Shown one piece after another: positions 11,617-18,185 of a stretch of 18,185 nucleotides of DNA. Made by a program: the position numbers and the translations under genes. The first letter of the stretch is position 1. Each line of letters begins with the position of its first letter. This DNA comes from Odoribacteraceae bacterium (lineage in GTDB: Bacteria > Bacteroidota > Bacteroidia > Bacteroidales > Marinifilaceae). The notes under the pieces are model-generated. The model worked only from the letters and a program-made list of their open reading frames with translations, made no database searches and was not told the origin of the DNA. The stretch covers positions 1 through 18,185 of the forward strand of contig JAIRXZ010000045.1 in the NCBI GenBank assembly GCA_031267995.1, read 5' to 3'.

Positions 11617-13770
11617 TCATTTCTTGGTGAGTTCGATGAGGATTTTCAGCACTTGGATGGCGCTTTGGGGCACTTTCGTGCCGGGGCCGAAGACGGCGAT
11701 GGCGCCGGCGTCGAAGAGGAACTGGTAATCCTGGTGGGGGATCACGCCACCCACGTAGACGAGGATATCCTCGCGTTCGAGTTTCTTCAACTCGGCTACG
11801 ACGGCGGGAACGAGCGTCTTGTGCCCGGCGGCCAGCGAGGAGACACCCACCACGTGCACGTCATTCTCCACGGCCTGCTTGGCAGTCTCCTCGGGAGTTT
11901 GGAACAAGGGACCCATATCGACGTCGAAACCGAGATCGGCATAACCGGTCGCCACCACTTTCGCTCCTCGATCGTGCCCGTCCTGCCCCATTTTGGCGAT
12001 CATGATACGCGGTCTCCGTCCGGTCAGTTCGGCAAATTGATCTGTTAACTCTCTGGCCTTCTTGAAATCTTCGTCCTCTCCGGCCACGTTTGAATATACT
12101 CCGCTCACGGTTCTGATCACTGCTTTATAACGTCCACAAATTTTCTCGCATGCATAGGATATCTCTCCCAGCGATGCCCTTTTTCCGGCGGCGTCGACGG
12201 CCAGTTGGAGGAGATTCCCCTCGCCAGTCTCGGCGCAACGCGTGATGGCTTCGAGTGCCGCCTCTACTGCCGTTTGGTTGCGGTTGGATTTAAGCTCTTG
12301 CAGGCGACGCACCTGTGCTTCTCGCACGGCCGTGTTGTCGACCTCGAGGATGTCGATGGGATCCTCCTTCTCGAGGCGATACTTGTTCGTGCCGACGATT
12401 GTTTGCGCCCCACTGTCGATGCGTGCTTGCGTGCGCGCAGCGGCCTCCTCGATGCGGAGTTTCGGTATCCCGGACTCGATAGCCTTGGCCATTCCGCCAA
12501 GTTTTTCCACCTCCTCAATATGCGCCCAGGCCTTTTCCACCAGTTCCTGCGTCAAGCTCTCCACGTAATAGGAGCCGCCCCAGGGATCGATGGCGTAGTC
12601 GATAGTTGTTTCGTCCTGGATATATATCTGGGTATTCCGGGCGATGCGCGCAGAGAAATCGGTGGGCAAGGCGATGGCCTCGTCCAGTGCGTTGGTATGC
12701 AGGCTTTGCGTGTGACCGAGTGCGGCGCCCATGGCCTCGATGCAGGTGCGGCCAACATTGTTGAAGGGATCTTGCTCGGTCAGCGACCAACCGGAGGTCT
12801 GGCTATGCGTGCGGAGAGCTAACGATTTCGGGTTTTTCGGGTTGAATTGTTTGACGAGTTTTGACCACAAGAGGCGACCGGCGCGCATCTTGGCGATCTC
12901 CATGAAATGGTTCATCCCGATAGCCCAGAAAAAGGAGAGCCTCGGTGCGAAGGCGTCGATATCCATTCCTGCGTTGACACCGGCACGGAGATACTCCAGC
13001 CCGTCGGCCAGGGTATAAGCCAGTTCGATATCGGCAGTAGCCCCGGCCTCCTGCATGTGATAGCCGGAGATGGAAATGGAGTTAAATTTCGGCATGTTCC
13101 GGGAGGTATACTCGAAAATATCGGCGATGATCTTCATGGAAAATTCGGGAGGATAGATGTACGTGTTGCGCACCATGAACTCCTTGAGGATATCGTTTTG
13201 GATAGTCCCGGAGAGTTGATCGAGTGTGGCGCCCTGTTCGAGACCAGCAACAATGTAAAAGGCAAGGATGGGGAGCACCGCCCCGTTCATTGTCATGGAG
13301 ACGGACATTTTGTCCAGCGGGATCTGGTCGAAAAGAATTTTCATGTCGAGAATCGAATCGACGGCCACGCCTGCCTTGCCCACGTCCCCGATCACGCGAG
13401 GATGATCGGAATCATAACCGCGGTGTGTGGCCAGGTCGAAGGCCACGGAAAGTCCCTTTTGTCCGGCTGCGAGGTTCCTCCGGTAGAAAGCGTTAGACTC
13501 CTCGGCGGTGGAGAAGCCGGCGTACTGGCGGATTGTCCAGGGGCGCATCGGGTACATGCCGGTGTAAGGACCGCGGAGATACGGTGGGATACCGGCCACG
13601 TAATCAAGGTGCTCCATTCCCTCGAGGTCGGCGGCGGTATATGCGGGTTTCACCGGGATCAGTTCAGGAGTCATCCAGTTTTTGGCGATCCCGTTCTCTT
13701 GTTCCCACTCGGCGGCGGACTTTATTGCCCGTGCGGGGTTGATATGGATATTTTTGAAATCAGGTTTCAT
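11617..13770 (-). CDS. mutB: Methylmalonyl-CoA mutase, large (catalytic, B12-binding) subunit
   Basis: This subunit interconverts succinyl-CoA and (R)-methylmalonyl-CoA using adenosylcobalamin. Its 717 residues comprise a TIM-barrel CoA-binding domain (PPYLRGPYTGMYPMRPWTIRQYAGF near 60-85, SISISGYHMQEAGATADIE in the active-site region, RTHSQTSGWSLTEQDP further on) and a C-terminal cobalamin domain. That domain carries DGHDRG (597-602), whose His599 is the lower axial cobalt ligand, and GG-containing strands such as ILVYVGGVIPHQDY. It begins 9 nt after mutA, as in the heterodimeric propionibacterial and Bacteroidetes enzymes. In fermenting Bacteroidales it works in the succinate-to-propionate route. 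The epimerase, decarboxylase and MeaB-type chaperone genes are not in this window. Confidence 0.98.
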   Translation of the reverse strand: MKPDFKNIHINPARAIKSAAEWEQENGIAKNWMTPELIPVKPAYTAADLEGMEHLDYVAGIPPYLRGPYTGMYPMRPWTIRQYAGFSTAEESNAFYRRNLAAGQKGLSVAFDLATHRGYDSDHPRVIGDVGKAGVAVDSILDMKILFDQIPLDKMSVSMTMNGAVLPILAFYIVAGLEQGATLDQLSGTIQNDILKEFMVRNTYIYPPEFSMKIIADIFEYTSRNMPKFNSISISGYHMQEAGATADIELAYTLADGLEYLRAGVNAGMDIDAFAPRLSFFWAIGMNHFMEIAKMRAGRLLWSKLVKQFNPKNPKSLALRTHSQTSGWSLTEQDPFNNVGRTCIEAMGAALGHTQSLHTNALDEAIALPTDFSARIARNTQIYIQDETTIDYAIDPWGGSYYVESLTQELVEKAWAHIEEVEKLGGMAKAIESGIPKLRIEEAAARTQARIDSGAQTIVGTNKYRLEKEDPIDILEVDNTAVREAQVRRLQELKSNRNQTAVEAALEAITRCAETGEGNLLQLAVDAAGKRASLGEISYACEKICGRYKAVIRTVSGVYSNVAGEDEDFKKARELTDQFAELTGRRPRIMIAKMGQDGHDRGAKVVATGYADLGFDVDMGPLFQTPEETAKQAVENDVHVVGVSSLAAGHKTLVPAVVAELKKLEREDILVYVGGVIPHQDYQFLFDAGAIAVFGPGTKVPQSAIQVLKILIELTKK

Positions 13771-13779
13771 ATACTTTGT

Positions 13780-15654
13780 TTATAAAATTCCCAGCTCTTG
13801 TTGATATTTCTTCAACTCCTCGAGGAGATTGTTTTTCACATGAATAAAATGCGAGATTCCTGCGGCCTCCAGTTGTGGGCGGCACTCCGGGTTCCCGGCC
13901 ACCACGACGATAGCCTTTCCCTTCAGAGCGGCGTGAATCTCCGGTGCGAGAGTGGCGTACTCCTCGTCAGAACTGCAAATCACGACGATGTCGGCCTTAT
14001 TCTCCTCGCAGGCGCGGGTGCCCTCCTCGACAGTTTTAAACCCGTTATTGTCGATCACCTGGAAGCCGGCGCAGGCGAAGAAATTGCAGGCGAATTGCGC
14101 CCGAGCCTTGCGCATGGAGAGACTTCCCACGGGGAACATATAAACCACGGGACGATGCTTGCGCAGATCGGTCTTCAATCGAGCGGCCTCGAAGGGCTGC
14201 GTCCCACGATAAGGTTTCAGCGTCTCCAGTACGGCATCCGGTGCGGTAAAATCCTCCGGTTCCAGCACGCAGGTGCAGGGAGCGTTGTTCACTGTCTCGT
14301 TGAAATTCGGATACTGGTTGGTGCCCAGGAAATTCTCCTTCCGGTTGGCGACATCGAGATCGCGCTTCCGGGCGGTAGCCTTCACGGCACCCTGCACGAA
14401 CCCTTCCTCCAGCGATTTTACAAAACCGCCCCTCTTCTGCACGTCAAGGAAAAGCGTCCACGCTGCCCCCGCAATAGATTGGGTAAGCTCCTCTATATAG
14501 TAGGAACCTCCGGCAGCGTCGGCAGTTTTTCCGAAATGCGACTCTTCCTTCAGTAGCAGTTGCTGGTTACGCGCCACGCGCTCACCGAGTTCCGAGGGAT
14601 GGCACTCGTACACGTAGTCATACGGGTGCACGGTGAGCGAATCCACGCCGCCGAGTACGGCCGACATCGCCTCGGTCTGTGTGCGCAGCATGTTCACGTT
14701 GGGATCGTAAAGCGTCTTGTTCCACTCGGAAGTCTCCGCATGGATATGCATTTGGCAGACGGTATCGTCGGACGGGTCGTATGCCTTCACGATGCGTGCC
14801 CACAGATAGCGGGCAGCCCTCAGCTTGGCGATCTCCATGAAATACTTGGAACCGGTAGCGAAGTGAAAGCGGAGGCGAGGAGCGATCTCGTCGATCTTCA
14901 GGCCGAGATCGGTCAAGCGATCGAGGTACTCCACCCCGGCGGCGAGGCTAAACCCGAGTTCCTGCACGACAGACGATCCCGAGTTGTTAAAAATATACCC
15001 GCCAACTTCTACCACCTTGAAGTTCTTCATAACGGCGGAACCGGTGATGGCCTCCCTGACCAGCTCGAAGGGGCGGGGATTATTCCACTTCCCCTCCAGC
15101 AGCAACTTACCGACGGGGTCGATATTGATTCCTCCGCGGAGGAGGGAGAGATCCACACCCCGTTCGGTAGCGATCTCCTGCAACAGGCGCAACACGCGCA
15201 CCTTATCGTGCGTCACCACGAAATTCACCTCGATGCAATCCAGGTGAATCCCCTCCAGCAGGGAGAGCATCTCCTCCTTCGAAAGCGATGCTCCGGCGCC
15301 GATCACGAATCCCAGCGAATCCACGCCCCTGTTCAGCGCCTCCAATGCCTTCCGATTGGCGGCGGCCGTTTCCCCCTCTTCCACCCGGATATCCTGTCGC
15401 ACGAACCACTCGTTGCCCCCCTTCTTATTTCCCCTCACGTAGGGAAACTCGCCGGGGAAACTCCCCAGGTGGTCGATACCCTCCAGATCTTCTCGCCGGT
15501 ACATGGGTTGGACATCAAACCCCTCGTTGGTTTTCCACACGAGTTTCCTGTTAAAATCGGCCCCCTTCAGGTCGGCGATCACCTTCTCCATCCACTCCTG
15601 CGCGGGCGTGGGCGGGAACTCGCCGAAGAGCCTTGTTTGTGCACTTGTTGCCAT
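13780..15654 (-). CDS. mutA: Methylmalonyl-CoA mutase, small (structural) subunit
   Basis: The 624-residue partner subunit has the same barrel fold as MutB but lacks catalysis. Family similarity is seen in WMEKVIADLKGADFNRKLVW (about 20-40), RREDLEGIDHLGSFPGEFPYVRG, IAPRLRFHFATGSKYFMEIAKLRAARYLW and TAGGSYY-like DAAGGSYYIEELT. The C-terminal cobalamin-like domain (about 500-624) has lost the DxHxxG motif: the corresponding segment reads MFPVGSLSMRKARAQFACNFF, with no ligand histidine, as expected for the alpha-type small subunit. It precedes mutB by 9 nt in the same operon and has a clear promoter upstream. Confidence 0.97.
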   Translation of the reverse strand: MATSAQTRLFGEFPPTPAQEWMEKVIADLKGADFNRKLVWKTNEGFDVQPMYRREDLEGIDHLGSFPGEFPYVRGNKKGGNEWFVRQDIRVEEGETAAANRKALEALNRGVDSLGFVIGAGASLSKEEMLSLLEGIHLDCIEVNFVVTHDKVRVLRLLQEIATERGVDLSLLRGGINIDPVGKLLLEGKWNNPRPFELVREAITGSAVMKNFKVVEVGGYIFNNSGSSVVQELGFSLAAGVEYLDRLTDLGLKIDEIAPRLRFHFATGSKYFMEIAKLRAARYLWARIVKAYDPSDDTVCQMHIHAETSEWNKTLYDPNVNMLRTQTEAMSAVLGGVDSLTVHPYDYVYECHPSELGERVARNQQLLLKEESHFGKTADAAGGSYYIEELTQSIAGAAWTLFLDVQKRGGFVKSLEEGFVQGAVKATARKRDLDVANRKENFLGTNQYPNFNETVNNAPCTCVLEPEDFTAPDAVLETLKPYRGTQPFEAARLKTDLRKHRPVVYMFPVGSLSMRKARAQFACNFFACAGFQVIDNNGFKTVEEGTRACEENKADIVVICSSDEEYATLAPEIHAALKGKAIVVVAGNPECRPQLEAAGISHFIHVKNNLLEELKKYQQELGIL

Positions 15655-15715
15655 AATGTATTTTTATGCGTTGCTTCTAAGTTATTTCTATCAAGGATTT
15701 CATTGAAAACGCTGA

Positions 15716-15746
15716 CAAAATTAGCTCTTTTCGCATTACCGTGAAA
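15716..15746 (-). promoter_or_regulatory. Bacteroidetes-type promoter for mutA-mutB
   Basis: On the minus strand TAATTTTG (15716-15723) matches TAnnTTTG exactly, and TTTC (15743-15746) sits 19 nt upstream as a near-consensus -33 element. The start of transcription would be near 15708, about 54 nt before the mutA ATG. No terminator hairpin separates it from the comF stop, so read-through from upstream is possible. Confidence 0.65.
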
Positions 15747-15780
15747 GAAATCCCCTGAAAATCGTTTCTCGGTGTGGCAG

Positions 15781-16503
15781 TCAGACTCTTTCGATACGCG
15801 CCAGGCAAGCCACGCTGACGACCACGTCGGGGATACAATTCAGCGCCTTCAGGCAACTGGAAATGGTAGCCCCGGTGGTTAACACGTCTTCCACCAGGAG
15901 AATCCTGCTCCCGGCCAGGCTTTCCGGGTTGTCCACGACAAAAAGATTCTCCACGTTCCTCGCCCGCTCCCCTTTGTTCAGTTTCGTTTGGGTGGGATTA
16001 TTCCGGGTGCGGCGCACCACCCCCTCCCGCACCGGCAAGTGTAATACAGCCGAAATCCCCCCGGCCACCCGCGTGCACTGGTTAAAACCACGCTTTCGCT
16101 TGCGCCTCGGGTGCAGCGGCATGGGAACGATAAAATCGGCCGACACTTTTCCCTCGATCCGCCTCCCCAGCATCTCGCCCAGGAATTTCGCCAGACGCGG
16201 CATATCGTGATACTTTACCGCGTACACGAGTTGCATGTAAGGACTATCCCGGTCGATGGACATCAACGAATAGATCGGCCCCATGGGGCAAACCAGCATG
16301 AGCGCCAATTCCAGTTTCACGTGATTCCGGAAACTGAAAGGGAAATAATGGTTGCACCGTGTGCAGATATACGCCGTGTCCGACACCGGCACCTTCCGGC
16401 ACACCAAGCACATTCGCGGGTAGAGCAGGTCGAGAATCCCCTCCAGGTACTTCACTACCTCGCGAAGCACCGTGCTCATTGCCCTGCGAAGCACCGCGAT
16501 CAT
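15781..16503 (-). CDS. comF: ComF-family phosphoribosyltransferase-like protein
   Basis: A 240-residue cytoplasmic protein with an N-terminal zinc-finger-like four-cysteine cluster (Cys32, Cys35, Cys47, Cys50) and a type I phosphoribosyltransferase fold. The PRPP-loop motif ILLVEDVLTTGATIS lies at 201-215, and the family-typical PMPLHPRRKRKRGFNQ at 127-142. ComF is needed for DNA uptake in competent bacteria; its enzymatic role, if any, is unknown. The start was set at the ATG overlapping the upstream stop as ATGA. A second ATG eight codons later, in a duplicated 24-nt unit, is an equally good candidate. It is the last gene of the permease, TonB-like, comF run. Confidence 0.9.
   Translation of the reverse strand: MIAVLRRAMSTVLREVVKYLEGILDLLYPRMCLVCRKVPVSDTAYICTRCNHYFPFSFRNHVKLELALMLVCPMGPIYSLMSIDRDSPYMQLVYAVKYHDMPRLAKFLGEMLGRRIEGKVSADFIVPMPLHPRRKRKRGFNQCTRVAGGISAVLHLPVREGVVRRTRNNPTQTKLNKGERARNVENLFVVDNPESLAGSRILLVEDVLTTGATISSCLKALNCIPDVVVSVACLARIERV
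16456..16503 (-). repeat. Two 24-nt tandem units duplicating the comF start
   Basis: Read on the minus strand, units 16503-16480 and 16479-16456 agree at 19 of 24 positions. Both start with ATGA and share CGGTGCTTCGC. They encode MIAVLRRA and MSTVLREV, so the start codon itself is duplicated in frame. A fragment of a third unit (TTCGTGAGGCAATGA) can be traced into the end of the upstream gene. Confidence 0.7.
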
Positions 16504-17234
16504 TGCCTCACGAAATGATACGTGATTGTCCCCCGTTGCGGGGACGGCGCCCCCTCGTCCGCATTGAAGCGAGAGCGCGAGGCGGCATCGACGGCCACCT
16601 CCCGCAGGCAATCGTCGGTGGCCGACTCCCGGTCTACCACCGTCGCCTTCACCACCGTCCCCCGGGTATCCACCGAAATATCCACTACTATCGTCCCCCC
16701 GCGCTCGCAGCGGAATACCGGAATTTGGAGCCACACCTTGAACCTGCCCGTCAGCTTGTACGACACGCTGCTCTCCCCTGCATATACCGTTGACTGCAAC
16801 GAATCCAGCGTCCGTTGCCTCCGAGCCTCCTCAGCCTGCAGACTATCTGTCTCGCGGGTGGCGTCGTGCGTCATTGCGTAACGGCCCTCCCCCGCCGCGA
16901 CCAACTCCTCCCGGATGCCGGCGACATAGCGTGCGACCTCTTCCCCGTCGGAACGCTCTCTCCCTGCCACCTCCTCGTTCACGGCTATCGAGCGCAGCAT
17001 CTCCCGCACCTCCTCGTCCGCCCTCTCGCGGAGCGTCGCCTCCCGTTGCAGAGCCTCCTGTTCGACTACCATCTCGTCCGGCGCCTCGAAAACGATTACC
17101 ATCTCCTCGCCGCCGTCTGCCAGGGTGACGTGCGACCCCACCAGTGCGATCGCCACCACCAGGTGAAAAATCAGCGTCCCCAACAGCCCGACGCGTGCCG
17201 GCCGGCTCGTGAATAATTCCCGTATCCTCGTCAT
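16500..17234 (-). CDS. TonB-like energy transducer / TonB C-terminal domain protein
   Basis: This 244-residue protein has one N-terminal membrane segment (about 14-34, VGLLGTLIFHLVVAIALVGSH), a long highly charged, Glu/Arg-rich and probably helical periplasmic stretch (about 50-155), and a C-terminal domain (about 165-244). That domain contains CERGGTIVVDISVDTRGTV, a conserved-type Cys before the last helix (DDCLREVAVDAASRSRFN) and a closing strand GTITYHFV. This matches Bacteroidetes TonB-family proteins often annotated as energy transducers. The spacer is charged rather than Pro/Lys-rich, so coupling to an outer-membrane receptor is uncertain. It follows the permease by 15 nt and overlaps comF by 4 nt (ATGA). 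Confidence 0.8.
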   Translation of the reverse strand: MTRIRELFTSRPARVGLLGTLIFHLVVAIALVGSHVTLADGGEEMVIVFEAPDEMVVEQEALQREATLRERADEEVREMLRSIAVNEEVAGRERSDGEEVARYVAGIREELVAAGEGRYAMTHDATRETDSLQAEEARRQRTLDSLQSTVYAGESSVSYKLTGRFKVWLQIPVFRCERGGTIVVDISVDTRGTVVKATVVDRESATDDCLREVAVDAASRSRFNADEGAPSPQRGTITYHFVRQ

Positions 17235-17249
17235 CTCGTTGTGCGTGAA

Positions 17250-18185
17250 TTATTCAAACTGTACCGATTTCACCGGGTCTACCCGCGATACCACCATTGT
17301 CGGCACCACCATCACCAGTACCGTCACCACCAGCACTCCCGCGTTCAGCAGCGCCACGTGCCAGACGTTAAAGTGGAGCGGCACCGTGCTCATATAATAG
17401 GTCTCCGGGTTCAGCGTCACCACGTCAAAGCGGTACTGCACCCACGCCAGCGCCAGTGCCGCCAGGTTGCCCCACAACATCCCGCGCGACACCAGTCCCG
17501 CCGCGATGTACAGGAAAACCCGTCGCATCGCCGCGTCGCCGCACCCCACCGCCTTTAGCACGCCGATCAACGCCGTCTTGTCCAGGATCAGGATCAACAA
17601 CCCCGACACCATGTTGAAACCCGCCACTGTCACCAGCAGAATCAGGATAATCCAAACATTCATGTCCAGCAACTTCAACCAGTCCGCGATCTGCGGGGCG
17701 ATATCCTCCATCCTCATCACCGCACCGTCGACGCCCCCCCGTTCCAGCGTCTCCGCCACGCGTGCGGCCACCTGTCGCGTCTGCCGGGGGTTTGACAACA
17801 TCATGGCCACCCCCGATGCATCCCCCGCCTCCCAACCGTTCACGTGCGACAGATGGCGTTTGTCCACCACCGCCACCACGTCGTCGTACTCCTTGAAGCC
17901 CGTGCGATAGATCCCCGTCACCTCCAGCCGCCGCGCCCGCCGCGGGTCATCCGCGAAATAGGCCGTCAGACGGTCGCCCAGCTCCACCTCCAGGTAGCCC
18001 ACCGCATAGGCCGAGAGCAGGATCCCATCGCTGGCCGTCTCCGTCGTGAAATCGGGCAAATCCCCCATCACCAGGTGCTCCCGAAAGAACTCCAGCCCCC
18101 GTCCCCCCGCCGGCCCCCGCCGCCACCTTACGGGGGTGGTGCCCGCCCCCCCGCCGCCCCGCCGGCACGCCCGCGGGACCGCGGC
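17250..18185 (-). CDS. FtsX-like ABC transporter permease (LolC/E or MacB type), N-terminus beyond window
   Basis: The frame stays open through the right edge, so the first part, with the initial membrane helix and part of the periplasmic domain, is missing. What remains is the end of the periplasmic core domain (GLEFFREHLVMGDLPDF, ISAYAVGYLE-type strand, VVAVVDKRHLSHVNGW) and three C-terminal membrane helices: VWIILILLVTVAGFNMVSGLL, FLYIAAGLVSRGMLWGNLAAL and ALLNAGVLVVTVLVMVVPTMVV. It ends in the typical SRVDPVKSVQFE, where PVKS/PxxSL is a family hallmark. Such permeases act in lipoprotein release or export with a separate ATPase, which is not in this window. The GTG at 18071 is not a likely start because coding-like sequence continues upstream. 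Confidence 0.9.
   Translation of the reverse strand, partial: AAVPRACRRGGGGAGTTPVRWRRGPAGGRGLEFFREHLVMGDLPDFTTETASDGILLSAYAVGYLEVELGDRLTAYFADDPRRARRLEVTGIYRTGFKEYDDVVAVVDKRHLSHVNGWEAGDASGVAMMLSNPRQTRQVAARVAETLERGGVDGAVMRMEDIAPQIADWLKLLDMNVWIILILLVTVAGFNMVSGLLILILDKTALIGVLKAVGCGDAAMRRVFLYIAAGLVSRGMLWGNLAALALAWVQYRFDVVTLNPETYYMSTVPLHFNVWHVALLNAGVLVVTVLVMVVPTMVVSRVDPVKSVQFE

Noticed and set aside
7760..15800. A XerCD dif site expected if this is the replication terminus
   Set aside because: I looked for an ATAA-N6-TTAT core with flanking arms in the intergenic gaps. Only partial matches were found (for example near 9041, 11034 and 11409), with wrong spacing or one arm missing.

Overview
The window looks like chromosomal DNA of a GC-rich member of the Bacteroidales. 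The evidence is a type III glutamine synthetase, DUF4494 and DUF3332 family proteins, an RRM-type RNA-binding protein, the two-subunit methylmalonyl-CoA mutase, and repeated TAnnTTTG -7 boxes, the Bacteroidetes housekeeping promoter signature, ahead of several genes. Genus cannot be fixed from sequence alone. No phage, CRISPR array, tRNA or rRNA was seen. Most of the window is ordinary housekeeping and accessory sequence, and I do not see a convincing new multi-gene system. The most interesting signals are regulatory or evolutionary.

Layout. 1-1040 (+): the 3' part of a YifB/ComM-type AAA+ ATPase. 1044-4428 (-): a tight run read grpE, dnaJ, oxyR, gmhA, with a sigma-54-like site ahead of grpE and an in-frame stop interrupting the grpE N-terminus. 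4564-5256 (-): radC. 5576-7759 (+): type III glutamine synthetase, ending at a hairpin terminator. 7834-8944 (-): rnhB followed by a META-domain lipoprotein. 9010-9556 (+): an RRM protein with a structured leader containing a small upstream ORF, closed by a strong terminator. 9593-10671 (+): DUF4494 and DUF3332 genes. 10807-11474: a cluster of inverted repeats and a decayed IS982-family transposase on the + strand. 11524-15654 (-): mutA-mutB, with promoter and terminator. 15781-18185 (-): FtsX-like permease (cut by the window edge), TonB-like protein and ComF-like phosphoribosyltransferase in one probable operon.

How the genes work together. The grpE-dnaJ-oxyR-gmhA run joins DnaK co-chaperones, a peroxide sensor and an enzyme of LPS heptose synthesis in one probable transcript. 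The mutA-mutB pair interconverts succinyl-CoA and methylmalonyl-CoA, as in propionate-forming anaerobes. Glutamine synthetase III assimilates ammonia. The rightmost operon carries envelope functions plus ComF.

At the scale of the whole window, the + strand is strongly G-rich at the left end and strongly C-rich at the right end. Minus-strand genes at the two ends therefore have opposite coding-strand bias. This fits a replichore boundary of terminus polarity somewhere in the middle, although I found no convincing dif site.
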